Shown here: piece after piece, positions 1 through 6,566 of the stretch
Layout of the letters: the number at the start of each line of letters is the position of its first letter
Position numbering within the stretch: the first letter of the stretch is position 1
NCBI GenBank assembly: GCA_046294495.1
Contig: JBKBKV010000057.1
Location: 1-9,945 of the forward strand
Origin: HRBIN23 sp046294495
GTDB taxonomy: Bacteria; Chloroflexota; Dehalococcoidia; Lucifugimonadales; HRBIN23
Direction: 5' to 3'
DNA: 9,945 nucleotides
The notes under the pieces: model-generated
Database searches by the model: none
What the model saw: only the letters and a program-made list of their open reading frames with translations
What the model was told of the DNA's origin: nothing
Made by a program: the position numbers and the translations under genes

Positions 1-172
1 GACGGGCGCCCCGTTCTGGAGCACCTGCCCCTGGTAGGTGAAGGCGCTCCCCAGGGGAGATGAGATGCGGGGGCCTTTCGGCCCCGGCTCGTCGGCCCGA
101 AGGGTGGTAGCCAGCACCACCCCCCAAGGCGATGGCAGAAAGCATAAAGAAAGGCACCTGTCTGTTGCGCAT
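1..172 (-). CDS. Secreted protein N-terminus, partial at window edge, apparent frameshift
   Basis: Read from the ATG at 172 on the minus strand, the peptide starts MRNRQVPFFMLSAIALG, a positively charged n-region followed by a hydrophobic core. After the C6 tract (+ strand 120-125) the frame that makes sense is a different one: VVLATTLRADEPG, then FTYQGQVLQNGAPV at the window edge. With one base fewer in the tract, exactly 57 codons read from 172 to 1, giving a complete signal peptide with a likely cut after LRA. The FTYQGxLxxxGxPxNG type of motif is familiar at the mature N-terminus of many exported bacterial proteins of unknown function. The start is supported by AGGAGAGG at 178-185, five bases upstream. 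Without correction the ATG frame stays open but gives an Arg/Pro/Gly-rich peptide with no resemblance to a protein family. It may be a true frameshift, a phase-variable tract or a sequencing error. The function of the body is unknown, as it lies outside the window. Confidence 0.6.
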   Translation of the reverse strand, partial: MRNRQVPFFMLSAIALGGGAGYHPSGRRAGAERPPHLISPGERLHLPGAGAPERGAR

Positions 173-202
173 GGCAACCTCTCCTGCCGAATGCGTGCGC
201 AC

Positions 203-231
203 ATCATAGCACAAGGGGATGGTGGACAAGT
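203..231 (-). promoter_or_regulatory. Candidate sigma-70 promoter for the minus-strand secreted-protein gene
   Basis: On the minus strand, ACTTGT (226-231) is separated by 17 bp from TATGAT (203-208), which matches the -10 consensus at five of six positions. Transcription would start near 196, leaving a leader of about 24 bases that contains the AGGAGAGG ribosome site. The -35 match is only moderate. The rest of the 123-bp divergent spacer (173-295) shows no convincing + strand promoter for the glycerol-3-phosphate dehydrogenase gene. TGGACA at 223-228 looks like a -35 box but has no -10 at usable spacing. Confidence 0.4.
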
Positions 232-285
232 AAAGGGCAGGGGCACATCCCGTGCTACCCTGGTGATAAGGGGATTTTGGCCCCT

Positions 286-291
286 GGAGGG
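286..291 (+). promoter_or_regulatory. Ribosome binding site deciding the GTG-296 start of glpD
   Basis: GGAGGG ends four bases before GTG 296. No comparable site precedes the ATG at 38 or the GTG at 263 in the same frame. The spacing is on the short side. Confidence 0.6.
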
Positions 292-295
292 CTTT

Positions 296-1909
296 GTGGG
301 ACGCCTGGACGCCCTTGCGGGGCGGCGTTTTGACCTAGCCATAATAGGCGGGGGCATCATCGGCACCGCCATCGCCCGGGACGCCGCCCTGCGCCACCTA
401 TCCGTCGCCCTTGTGGAGCAGGAGGACCTGGCCTGGGGCACCACCTCCCGCTCCTCACGCCTGATCCATGGTGGATTGCGTTACCTGGCCCACGGCGACT
501 TCCGCCTGGTGCGCCAGGACCTGCACGAGCGGGAGGTGCTCCTGCGCACCGCCCCCCACCTGGTGCACCCCCTTCCCTTCCTTGTGCCCGTCTATAGACG
601 GCGCTCCCGCTGGTGGCTGGGCCTGGGGCTCACCATCTACGATATGCTGTCCTTTGACCGCTCCCTGCCGGGGAAGCGGTGGCTCTCCCGCCAGGAGGTC
701 CTTCGGGAGGAGGGTGCCCTTGCCCCCCAGGGGCTGGAGGGGGCCTACCTCTACTACGATGCCCAGGCCCCCTACACCGAGCGCCTCTGCCTGGAGAACG
801 CCCTGGCTTGCGCCCAGCAGGGCGGGGTTGTGGTAACTCGGTGCCGTTCCACTGGGCTTCTGATGCGCAGGGGGCAGGTGGTGGGTCTAGAGGTGGAGGA
901 GCGTCTCTCCGGACAGCGCGCCCAAGTAGAGGCACGGGTGGTGGTGAACGCCGCCGGCCCCTGGGCGGAGAGGTGGCTGGGGAATGCCTTCCCCCGCCCA
1001 CGCCGTCCCCTTCTGCGCCTCACCAAAGGGGCACACCTGCTCCTCCCCGCCCTTACGCGCCACGCCCTGGTCCTCTTCTCCCCAAGTGATGGACGCCTCT
1101 TTTTCGTCTTGCCCCTGGAGGGCCTCTCCCTGGTGGGCACCACCGACACCCCCTTCGCCGGCGACCCCTCCCAGGCTGTGGCCCAAAGGGAGGACATAGA
1201 CTACCTTCGGGAAGGGGCGTCCCTGGCCCTGCCGGGCGTGAGGGATGCACCCCTGCACGGCACCTACGCAGGGGTGCGGGCACTGGCCTTCAGCCCCAGG
1301 AGGCGAGAATCCGATGTAGGGCGTCAGCACCGCCTGGTGGACCACCGCCGGGAGGGGGTGCGGGGCCTGCTCACAGTGCTGGGGGGAAAGGCAACGGCGG
1401 CCCGTGCCATAGCCCGGGAGGTGGTGGACACGGCCTGTGCCCTGCTGGGGTGGGAGGCGGAATCCTCCACCGCCCGCAGCCTCTTCCCCGGCGCCCCTCG
1501 CGGGGAATGGAGGGCATGGCTCCCCTTCCAGGAGGCCTTCCTCCGCCAGCAGACCTCCCTACCCCCAGCCACCGCACGCCACCTGGCGCGCCTGTATGGG
1601 GAGCGCTCGGCCGAGGTGGCCCTCCTGTTAGCGCAAAACCCCCATCTGGCCGAGCCCCTCTGCCCCCATCACCCGGATATCCTGGCCCAGGTGCACTATG
1701 CCGTCCAGCACGAATGGGCTCTCACCCCCGGCGACTTCTTCCTGCGGCGCACCCTTATCGGCCTCTCTCCTTGCCACGGCCTGGATGCCCTGGATAAAGT
1801 CGTAGGGGTGATAAAGCCCCTCTTGGGCTGGGATGAGGCCGAGGCCCAGCGCCAGAAAGAGGGCTACCGCCGGGAGGTGGCCTTCTGGGGCGTGGCCCAT
1901 GAGATGTAA
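296..1909 (+). CDS. glpD: FAD-dependent glycerol-3-phosphate dehydrogenase (GlpD/GlpA type)
   Basis: It oxidises sn-glycerol-3-phosphate to dihydroxyacetone phosphate and passes electrons through FAD to membrane quinones; the family works at the inner face of the cytoplasmic membrane. The 537 residues carry the dinucleotide-binding GGGIIG (18-23), SRLIHGGLRYL (54-64), VVNAAGPWA (216-224), GTTDTPF (281-287) and LLTVLGGKAT (358-367). A C-terminal DAO_C-like domain follows (about 400-525), including an HEWALTPGDFFLRRT stretch. Length is slightly above E. coli GlpD (about 500). The open frame extends back to 38, but the first 86 codons there encode Arg/Gly-rich sequence unlike the family and overlap the divergent gene. 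GTG at 296 is preferred because GGAGGG lies at 286-291 and the protein then begins 17 residues before GGGIIG, as in GlpD. No glpK or glpF is adjacent. GlpD and GlpA are hard to separate by eye; there is no GlpB or GlpC here, which favours GlpD. Confidence 0.92.
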   Translation: MGRLDALAGRRFDLAIIGGGIIGTAIARDAALRHLSVALVEQEDLAWGTTSRSSRLIHGGLRYLAHGDFRLVRQDLHEREVLLRTAPHLVHPLPFLVPVYRRRSRWWLGLGLTIYDMLSFDRSLPGKRWLSRQEVLREEGALAPQGLEGAYLYYDAQAPYTERLCLENALACAQQGGVVVTRCRSTGLLMRRGQVVGLEVEERLSGQRAQVEARVVVNAAGPWAERWLGNAFPRPRRPLLRLTKGAHLLLPALTRHALVLFSPSDGRLFFVLPLEGLSLVGTTDTPFAGDPSQAVAQREDIDYLREGASLALPGVRDAPLHGTYAGVRALAFSPRRRESDVGRQHRLVDHRREGVRGLLTVLGGKATAARAIAREVVDTACALLGWEAESSTARSLFPGAPRGEWRAWLPFQEAFLRQQTSLPPATARHLARLYGERSAEVALLLAQNPHLAEPLCPHHPDILAQVHYAVQHEWALTPGDFFLRRTLIGLSPCHGLDALDKVVGVIKPLLGWDEAEAQRQKEGYRREVAFWGVAHEM

Positions 1910-1923
1910 GATAAGAGCACTAC

Positions 1924-1942
1924 CTTTCCTTAATAAGGAGAG
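1924..1942 (+). promoter_or_regulatory. Hairpin enclosing the SD of the LLM oxidoreductase gene
   Basis: CTTTCCTT (1924-1931) can pair with AAGGAGAG (1935-1942) around the three-base loop AAT, giving eight pairs with one G-U (1926/1940). The SD AAGGAG (1935-1940), five bases before the ATG at 1946, lies wholly in the right arm. The fold would block ribosome entry unless opened, for example by translation arriving from glpD (stop at 1907-1909, only 15 bases before the stem). The pairing is seen directly; a regulatory effect is inference. Confidence 0.4.
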
Positions 1943-1945
1943 AGC

Positions 1946-2848
1946 ATGCACTTCGGATTGGCAGCACCCCACTTCCGACAGGTGGCGTCGGTGGAGGCCC
2001 TCCAGCGGGTGGCCCGGGAGGCCGAAGGCATGGGCTACGACAGCCTGTGGGTAACAGACCACATCCTGCTCCCCAAACAGTATCACGAGCGCTTCGGCGT
2101 TCAGATGCTGGAGATGGTGCCTGTGCTGGGCTACCTGGCCGCCATTACCCAAAGCATCCGCTTGGGCACCAGCGTTATCATCCTGGCTCACCGCAACCCC
2201 ATCTTCATGGCAAAGGCCCTGGCCACGGTGGATGTGCTCTCGGGCGGGCGGCTTATTGTGGGGGCCGCCGCCGGCTGGTGCAAGGAGGAGTTTGAGTTCC
2301 TGGGGGTGCCCTTTGAACAGCGAGGCGATATCAGCGACGAGACGCTCCGCATCTTCAAGGTGCTATGGACGGAAGACGACCCCGTGTTTGAAGGGCGGTT
2401 CTGGCGCTTTAGCAACACTAGGGCGGAGCCCAAGCCTGTCCAGAAACCCCACCCCCCCATCTGGGTAGGAGGTAACAGCCGGCGCGCCATACGCCGTGCC
2501 ATTGAGTTGGGCGACGGCTGGCACCCGACGCGCCCATCGCCTCAGGACATCGTTAATGCCAGGCCTGTCCTCCAGCGCCTAGCCGAGCAAAGGGGGCGAC
2601 GCCTGGACAACTTCCCTATCTTTGTGCGCCAGCCTCTGAAGTTCACCGATGCACCCAGCGAGCGCCACCCCCTTATAGGCACTGTGGACTCCATCCGCAA
2701 GGCGATAGAGGCTTTTCAGCAGGCAGGTGCGACAGGCTTTATGCTGGACACCTTCTACACCACGCCCGAACTGGCCAACGAAACCCTGGACAGTATGCTG
2801 AAGACCATGGAGCGCTTCGCCCGCGATGTTATGCCCTACTACCGTTAG
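1946..2848 (+). CDS. LLM-class (luciferase-like) flavin/F420-dependent oxidoreductase
   Basis: This is a 300-residue TIM-barrel oxidoreductase of the bacterial luciferase-like monooxygenase superfamily, closest by eye to the F420-dependent TIGR03619-type group. Visible marks are the first strand MHFGLAAPH (1-9), EAEGMGYDSLWVTDHI (25-40), the IRLGTSVIIL strand (71-80), HRNPIFMAKALATVDVLSGGR (82-102), the cofactor-phosphate loop GAAAGWCKEEF (106-116), and PHPPIWVGGNS (168-178) followed by A-x-GDGWHP (near 187-194). These are standard for the superfamily. The physiological substrate cannot be read from sequence; members act on sugars, secondary alcohols, methylene-tetrahydromethanopterin, alkanesulfonates and many others. 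The start has AAGGAG five bases upstream. The gene lies 36 bp after glpD and 19 bp before the next gene, so co-transcription is likely. F420 rather than FMN use is inferred from family resemblance and would require F420 biosynthesis genes in the genome. Confidence 0.88.
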   Translation: MHFGLAAPHFRQVASVEALQRVAREAEGMGYDSLWVTDHILLPKQYHERFGVQMLEMVPVLGYLAAITQSIRLGTSVIILAHRNPIFMAKALATVDVLSGGRLIVGAAAGWCKEEFEFLGVPFEQRGDISDETLRIFKVLWTEDDPVFEGRFWRFSNTRAEPKPVQKPHPPIWVGGNSRRAIRRAIELGDGWHPTRPSPQDIVNARPVLQRLAEQRGRRLDNFPIFVRQPLKFTDAPSERHPLIGTVDSIRKAIEAFQQAGATGFMLDTFYTTPELANETLDSMLKTMERFARDVMPYYR

Positions 2849-2867
2849 AGGGCGCAGGAGAGGATGA

Positions 2868-3347
2868 GTGTCGCGCTGGCTTCTTATTGGCATTGGGTTG
2901 GGGATAGTGGCGCTGATAGTGGTAGCCCTAGTAGCCACCTTCGCCCTGCAGAGGAGGGGACAACCCCTCTACCCCCTACACACCCCGGAGGGCGTTACCC
3001 AGCGCTACCTGCAAGCCCTGGCCGAGGAGAGGTTGGACGAAGCCTACGGCTACCTGGCTCCCGACCTACAAGCCCATTGCCCTCAGGACAAATGGGAGGG
3101 CCAGGTAGCCCACGCCCGCTTGACCCTGGAGCAGTCCGCCGTCTTCCTGAGGGGGGTAACCTACCGCGACGAGGGGGTGGCGGTGGTGCGGGTGGCCTTC
3201 TCTCAGCAGGCGCCGCCCCGCCCCTTCAACCTGGCACCCGGAGAGTATAGTGGCGAGCAGGAGTTCCGCCTGAAGCGCCAGGAGGATGGGGCCTGGCGCT
3301 TCACGGCCTTCCCCTGGCCCTTGTGGCCCGAAACACGGTGTGTATAG
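2868..3347 (+). CDS. Membrane-anchored small protein, possible NTF2-like/DUF4878-like domain
   Basis: The 159 residues start with one strongly hydrophobic helix (about 4-27), then a basic QRR, suggesting a type II anchor or uncleaved signal with the rest outside the cytoplasm. The outer part begins TPEGVTQRYLQALAEERLDEAYGYL (39-63), a helix pair typical of NTF2-like or DUF4878-like domains in which an active-site-like pocket is formed by cone-shaped folding, and ends in beta-rich sequence with EEQEFRL-like and GAWRF motifs (about 100-150). No catalytic residues stand out. GTG at 2868 is chosen because GGAGAGG (2857-2863) lies upstream and this frame carries the membrane helix. An ATG four bases earlier (2864) opens a different frame whose product is Gly/Pro/Arg-rich and unconvincing. 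It lies 9 bp before the polytopic protein, so the two probably act together. Domain assignment is tentative; function is unknown. Confidence 0.7.
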   Translation: MSRWLLIGIGLGIVALIVVALVATFALQRRGQPLYPLHTPEGVTQRYLQALAEERLDEAYGYLAPDLQAHCPQDKWEGQVAHARLTLEQSAVFLRGVTYRDEGVAVVRVAFSQQAPPRPFNLAPGEYSGEQEFRLKRQEDGAWRFTAFPWPLWPETRCV

Positions 3348-3356
3348 CGAGGGGGT

Positions 3357-5039
3357 ATGAGCAACACCCGACGCCTGTATTTCTACGGAGTAGCCTTCAT
3401 CGCTTTGATAGTGGGGACCAGCGGCACCGCCTCCCTTCTGGGTATTCTGATGCGCATAGCCACAGGCACACCTCTGGTGGAGCCTGGGCGCGCCCTCCAG
3501 GAGCAGGTCAGCACAGCCCTGGCCATGCTGGTGGTGGGCTGGCCCTTGTGGGCCATCCACTGGCTCCGCGTCCAGCGTTACACCCAACGCTGGCCCCAGG
3601 AGAGGGAGGCAGTAGTGCGCAAACTTTACCTATACGCCGTGCTGGGCGTGGGGGCAGGGGCCGTCTTCCTGAACACTTTCACCTTACTTGCCAAGTTCCT
3701 GGGTGGTCTGATAGACGGGATACCCCACCTCGCGTGGGTAGCGGTGTGGGGTGCCCTTTGGGCCTACCACTGGACGGTGGAGGGGCGAGAGGGGCAGCCC
3801 TCGGAGGGGGGACGCACCCTCCGCCGCTGGTATGTTTACCTGACCAGCGCTTACAGCCTGGGGGCACTGGGAGGAGGGGTAGGATTTATTTTAGGTAGCC
3901 TCCTGTCCTGGTGGTATGACGCCCTGCTGGCTATGCCTTACCTTTACCGTGCCCTCCCGCTATGGAGCGCCGGTATGCAGAGCGCAGTAGCCCTTGCCCT
4001 GGCGGGGGGTGTGTGGTGGGCCTTCCACTGGCTTGTGGTCGCCCGTGGGGACAGTGGCTCCATCTTACGGCAGGTATATCTCTACCTTTTCACCTTCCTG
4101 GGAGGAGCCATTACAACGGTGGCCACCACTGCCCTTCTGCTCCATACGGTGCTGGCGTGGGCGCTAGGCGCACCCACCGTTCCCACCGTCCAGCATTTCC
4201 GCCTTGTTCCCCAGGCACTCCCGGCCCTTCTGGTAGGGGTGGGCATTCTGGCATATCACTGGGGGGTTGTTCAGGGTGAGGCGGCTGGGCTGGTGGGGCG
4301 TCTGGGAGGGGCACGGCGCGCCTTCGGCTACATTATGGCCGCCCTGGGCCTGGGGACCCTTGTCGGGGGGCTGGCCATCCTGCTGGGGATGGTTTTGGGC
4401 CTGGGGGTGCCGGGCGAGCGCGCGCCTCTGGTGGGGCGCCCCCCCTGGCGTGGCCTGCTGGCTGCAGCGTTGACGCTGCTGGCCGTGGGGGGCCCTATGT
4501 GGGCGTGGAACTGGTGGCGGATGCAGGGGCGCGCCCTTCAAGAAGGTGGTGAAGAGCGCACCGCCCTGGCCCGGCGCATCTTCCTCTACGGGGTGTTGGC
4601 AGTGCTCGCCTTGCTCACCCTGGGGAGCGCTGTGGCATTCCTGACGAGCCTCCTTCGGGAGATATTGGCGGGGCAAGTGTCATGGAAGGTCATAGCGGCA
4701 GGGCGCTGGCCCCTGGGGCTAGGCCTCGCGGCTCTGGCCTTCCTCCCTTACTACTGGCAGGTGCTCCTTGAAGACCAGCGCGCCGGAGCCGAGGGTGCCC
4801 TGAGGCGGAAGACGATAACCCTGGTGATAGGGGAGAAGGGAAAGGATTTCCAGGCCCAACTGGAGCAGGCGCTGGGGGTGCGCCTGCAGGTGGTATGGGT
4901 AATAAACGGGGAAGAAGGGCCACCTTCCCCCACCCCCGAGACGCTGGCTCCCCTTCTGGGCCAAATCCGCGCCACACCAACCCAGCGGGTGCTGGTCATC
5001 GCTACTGGCGGCACCCTTCGGGTGTATGGGTGCCGGTAA
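3357..5039 (+). CDS. Polytopic membrane protein of six DUF5671-like two-helix repeats plus soluble tail
   Basis: The 560 residues break into six diverged copies of one unit of about 70-85 residues. Each opens with an R-x-hydrophobic-aromatic motif (RRLYFY 5, RKLYLY 88, RRWYVY 156, RQVYLY 238, RRAFGY 320, RRIFLY 406), then a Gly-rich membrane helix, a linker, and a second helix ending in an aromatic-His-Trp-like signature (IHW 67-69, YHW 137-139, FHW 223-225, YHW 300-302, WNW 384-386, YYW 465-467). That gives about twelve membrane helices. Residues about 483-560 form a soluble tail with strand-helix-strand character (KTITLVIGEKG, RLQVVWVI, QRVLVIATGG). The unit resembles DUF5671, whose function is unknown. 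There is no transporter or enzyme motif and few charged residues in the helices. GAGGGGG at 3349-3355 precedes the ATG. It follows the small anchored protein by 9 bp. I do not assign a function. Confidence 0.8.
   Translation: MSNTRRLYFYGVAFIALIVGTSGTASLLGILMRIATGTPLVEPGRALQEQVSTALAMLVVGWPLWAIHWLRVQRYTQRWPQEREAVVRKLYLYAVLGVGAGAVFLNTFTLLAKFLGGLIDGIPHLAWVAVWGALWAYHWTVEGREGQPSEGGRTLRRWYVYLTSAYSLGALGGGVGFILGSLLSWWYDALLAMPYLYRALPLWSAGMQSAVALALAGGVWWAFHWLVVARGDSGSILRQVYLYLFTFLGGAITTVATTALLLHTVLAWALGAPTVPTVQHFRLVPQALPALLVGVGILAYHWGVVQGEAAGLVGRLGGARRAFGYIMAALGLGTLVGGLAILLGMVLGLGVPGERAPLVGRPPWRGLLAAALTLLAVGGPMWAWNWWRMQGRALQEGGEERTALARRIFLYGVLAVLALLTLGSAVAFLTSLLREILAGQVSWKVIAAGRWPLGLGLAALAFLPYYWQVLLEDQRAGAEGALRRKTITLVIGEKGKDFQAQLEQALGVRLQVVWVINGEEGPPSPTPETLAPLLGQIRATPTQRVLVIATGGTLRVYGCR
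3366..4781 (+). repeat. Six tandem protein-level repeats within the polytopic membrane protein
   Basis: Repeat units fall roughly at residues 4-74, 85-142, 153-230, 234-306, 318-389 and 401-475. The distance between successive aromatic-His-Trp ends is 70, 86, 77, 84 and 81 residues. Units 5 and 6 have lost the histidine (Asn and Tyr instead) while keeping the Trp. Similarity is visible only in protein; there is no obvious DNA-level repetition, so the duplications are old. Confidence 0.7.
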
Positions 5040-5047
5040 ATCTGCGC

Positions 5048-5079
5048 CAACTTGGAGATGCAGACGATCTCCCCAGTTG
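5048..5079 (+). terminator. Stem-loop just after the membrane-protein stop, possible terminator
   Basis: CAACT (5048-5052) and GGAGAT (5054-5059) pair with ATCTCC (5067-5072) and AGTTG (5075-5079) across a seven-base loop and a small 1x2 internal bulge. The stem starts eight bases after the TAA of the preceding gene and ends before the liv promoter. No T-tract follows, so it is not a classical intrinsic terminator. It may stabilise the 3' end, act with Rho, or have no role. Confidence 0.4.
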
Positions 5080-5111
5080 CAGAAGTTGAGAGTGGGCAGA
5101 GCATTCCCCCC

Positions 5112-5140
5112 TTGACAAGCCTTAATGGTTGTTGTAAAAG
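5112..5140 (+). promoter_or_regulatory. Sigma-70 promoter of the liv-type ABC operon
   Basis: A perfect TTGACA (5112-5117), a 17-bp spacer and TAAAAG (5135-5140, four of six matches to TATAAT) lie in an AT-richer patch of otherwise GC-rich sequence. Start of transcription is expected near 5147, giving a 5' leader of about 40 bases with a small GCGA-AGGA-TCGC hairpin (5161-5172) just before the SD. Confidence 0.7.
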
Positions 5141-5173
5141 TAGATAGCAATAAAAAACCAGCGAAGGATCGCC

Positions 5174-5181
5174 AAGGAGGT
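5174..5181 (+). promoter_or_regulatory. Near-perfect Shine-Dalgarno of the substrate-binding protein gene
   Basis: AAGGAGGT, complementary to the conserved 16S rRNA 3' end, ends five bases before ATG 5187. Together with the promoter it suggests strong expression of the binding protein. Confidence 0.8.
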
Positions 5182-5186
5182 AAGGG

Positions 5187-6554
5187 ATGGCCCATTGGCT
5201 TCGCAGTGTGCAATGGTATGGCCTGCTGGTGTTGGGCACTGCCCTGCTAGTAGTGCTTGCCGCCTGCCGGGCGGCCGCTCCAACCCCCACACCTACCAAG
5301 GCCCCAGCCCCGGCCCCGGCCGCGCAGCCCACACCTACTCCTATCCCCCGCCCCACCCCTACACCTACGCCAGCGCCGCCCCTGAAAATCGGCGAAATTA
5401 ACACCTACTCTGGCCTGGCTACCGTCTACACCTTCCCTTATCGTGAAGGCCTGCGCATGGCCGCCGAAGAGATTAACGAGAAGGGCGGGATTCTGGGGCG
5501 CAAGATTGAGTTCATCTTCCGGGACGACAAGGCGCGCCCTGATGAGGCGGTGAAGGCAGCCCAGGAACTGGTCTTCCAGGAGAAGGTGGACTTCATCGCA
5601 GGGTGCATTTCCTCTTCGGTGGGGCTGGCCCTCTCCGAGTGGGCCAAGACCAACAAAGTCTTCTACTTCGCCACCCACTGCCAGACCAGCCGCCTCACCT
5701 GGGACCTGGGGCACAACTATGTGGCCCGCACCACCAACAATGTGAACCAATATATTCGTGCCCTGGCCAAGCGAGTGCTGGAGGACTATCCCCAGTGCAA
5801 GCGCTGGCTCTCCATCAACCAGGACTACGAGTATGGGCGCTCCATCCACGAAGACTTCTTTGAGTATATGAAGGCGAACCGCCCAGAGACCACGATAGTG
5901 GCCGAATACTGGCCCAAACTTGGTGAGACAGACCACACCTCCTTTATCACGGCGATGCTGGCCCAAGAGGGCAAGGCAGACTGCATCCTCACCTCCCTAT
6001 GGGGTGGGCAGAGCATCACCTTCATTAAGCAAGCCAACCCCTACGGGCTATTTAAGAAGTTCCAACTGGTGCACGCCAGCGTCGGCAACCTGGACGAACT
6101 GGGTGGGCTGGGGAAAGAGGCCCCCGTTGGGGCGGTAACCGTCCCCTTCATACCCACCTACCTGCCCGAGGTGCTCCAGGCCAACCCCGACCTGGCAGCG
6201 TGGGTGAAACGCTATAAAGACCGCACCGGCGGCGCCGAGCCGACAACCGGCTCCGCCTTCGGATATGCCTCTGTCCAGATTATTGCAGAGGTCATAAAGC
6301 GCACCAACGGCTCCACCAAGCCAGACGACATCCATAATGCCCTCAGCCAGGGCTTTAGCCTGAAAATGCCCTGGGGAGAGGTGATTATGAGGGGATGCGA
6401 CCAGCAAGCCCAGCCTCCCCTGTGGACTGCTGTGGTGGATTTGAAGCCCGATGGGACACCCTATGTGAAAAGCATAAAGACCCTGCACGGCAAGGATGTG
6501 GTGCGCTCTTGCGATGAGGTGAAGACGCTGCGGGAGAAGGCCAAGAAGGGGTAG
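5187..6554 (+). CDS. livJ: Liv/HAAT-type ABC transporter substrate-binding lipoprotein
   Basis: This is the extracytoplasmic solute receptor of the ABC importer encoded downstream. Of 455 residues, 1-26 are a lipoprotein signal peptide with lipobox LAAC and lipid-modified Cys27. Residues 28-65 are a Pro/Thr/Ala linker that holds the receptor off the membrane. The type I periplasmic-binding fold (Peripla_BP_6) then runs from PLKIGEINTYSG to the end, with the typical EGLRMAAEEINEKGGILGRKIE (87-108) and DEAVKAAQELV (119-129). By recollection of E. coli LIV-BP, ligand-contact positions seem matched by the Ser run at 142-144, Thr167, Tyr216 and Glu247, which favours an amino-acid-like ligand. The LIV-BP disulfide is not conserved: Cys140 matches one half but the partner is Lys113 or close by. 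Other cysteines are 165, 204, 266, 404 and 442. The exact substrate (branched-chain amino acid, other amino acid, amide, urea) is not determined. livJ is used in the family sense. Confidence 0.9.
   Translation: MAHWLRSVQWYGLLVLGTALLVVLAACRAAAPTPTPTKAPAPAPAAQPTPTPIPRPTPTPTPAPPLKIGEINTYSGLATVYTFPYREGLRMAAEEINEKGGILGRKIEFIFRDDKARPDEAVKAAQELVFQEKVDFIAGCISSSVGLALSEWAKTNKVFYFATHCQTSRLTWDLGHNYVARTTNNVNQYIRALAKRVLEDYPQCKRWLSINQDYEYGRSIHEDFFEYMKANRPETTIVAEYWPKLGETDHTSFITAMLAQEGKADCILTSLWGGQSITFIKQANPYGLFKKFQLVHASVGNLDELGGLGKEAPVGAVTVPFIPTYLPEVLQANPDLAAWVKRYKDRTGGAEPTTGSAFGYASVQIIAEVIKRTNGSTKPDDIHNALSQGFSLKMPWGEVIMRGCDQQAQPPLWTAVVDLKPDGTPYVKSIKTLHGKDVVRSCDEVKTLREKAKKG
5268..5381 (+). repeat. Pro/Thr-rich low-complexity linker after the lipobox
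   Basis: Residues 28-65 of the binding protein consist almost only of Pro, Thr and Ala with repeated TPTP and PAPA units, encoded by C-rich DNA (repeated cccacacctac-like strings). Such linkers are common in lipoproteins of Chloroflexota and other monoderm-like bacteria. They are prone to length change by slippage. Confidence 0.8.
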
Positions 6555-6566
6555 CCTTCCCCCTAT

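Noticed and set aside
195..202. GTGCGCAC palindrome in the divergent spacer as a possible operator
   Set aside because: Only eight bases, with no extended symmetry; such palindromes are expected by chance in GC-rich DNA.
38..295. N-terminal extension of the glpD frame to an ATG at 38
   Set aside because: Composition is unlike GlpD, there is no SD at the ATG, and it runs antisense through the start region of the divergent secreted-protein gene.
1628..2191. Minus-strand open frame of 187 codons across the glpD end and LLM gene start
   Set aside because: It is antisense to two well-supported genes, has no recognisable domain, and is typical of long shadow frames in high-GC coding DNA.
2864..3250. 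Reading frame from ATG 2864, four bases before the GTG start of the small membrane protein
   Set aside because: It shares the same SD, but the product is Gly/Pro/Arg/Ser-rich with no fold signature, whereas the GTG 2868 frame has a clean membrane helix and a plausible domain.
4751..5404. Minus-strand open frame with a Gly/Val-rich repeat start
   Set aside because: The repeat is the reverse reading of the Pro/Thr linker of the binding protein; it also spans the liv promoter region.
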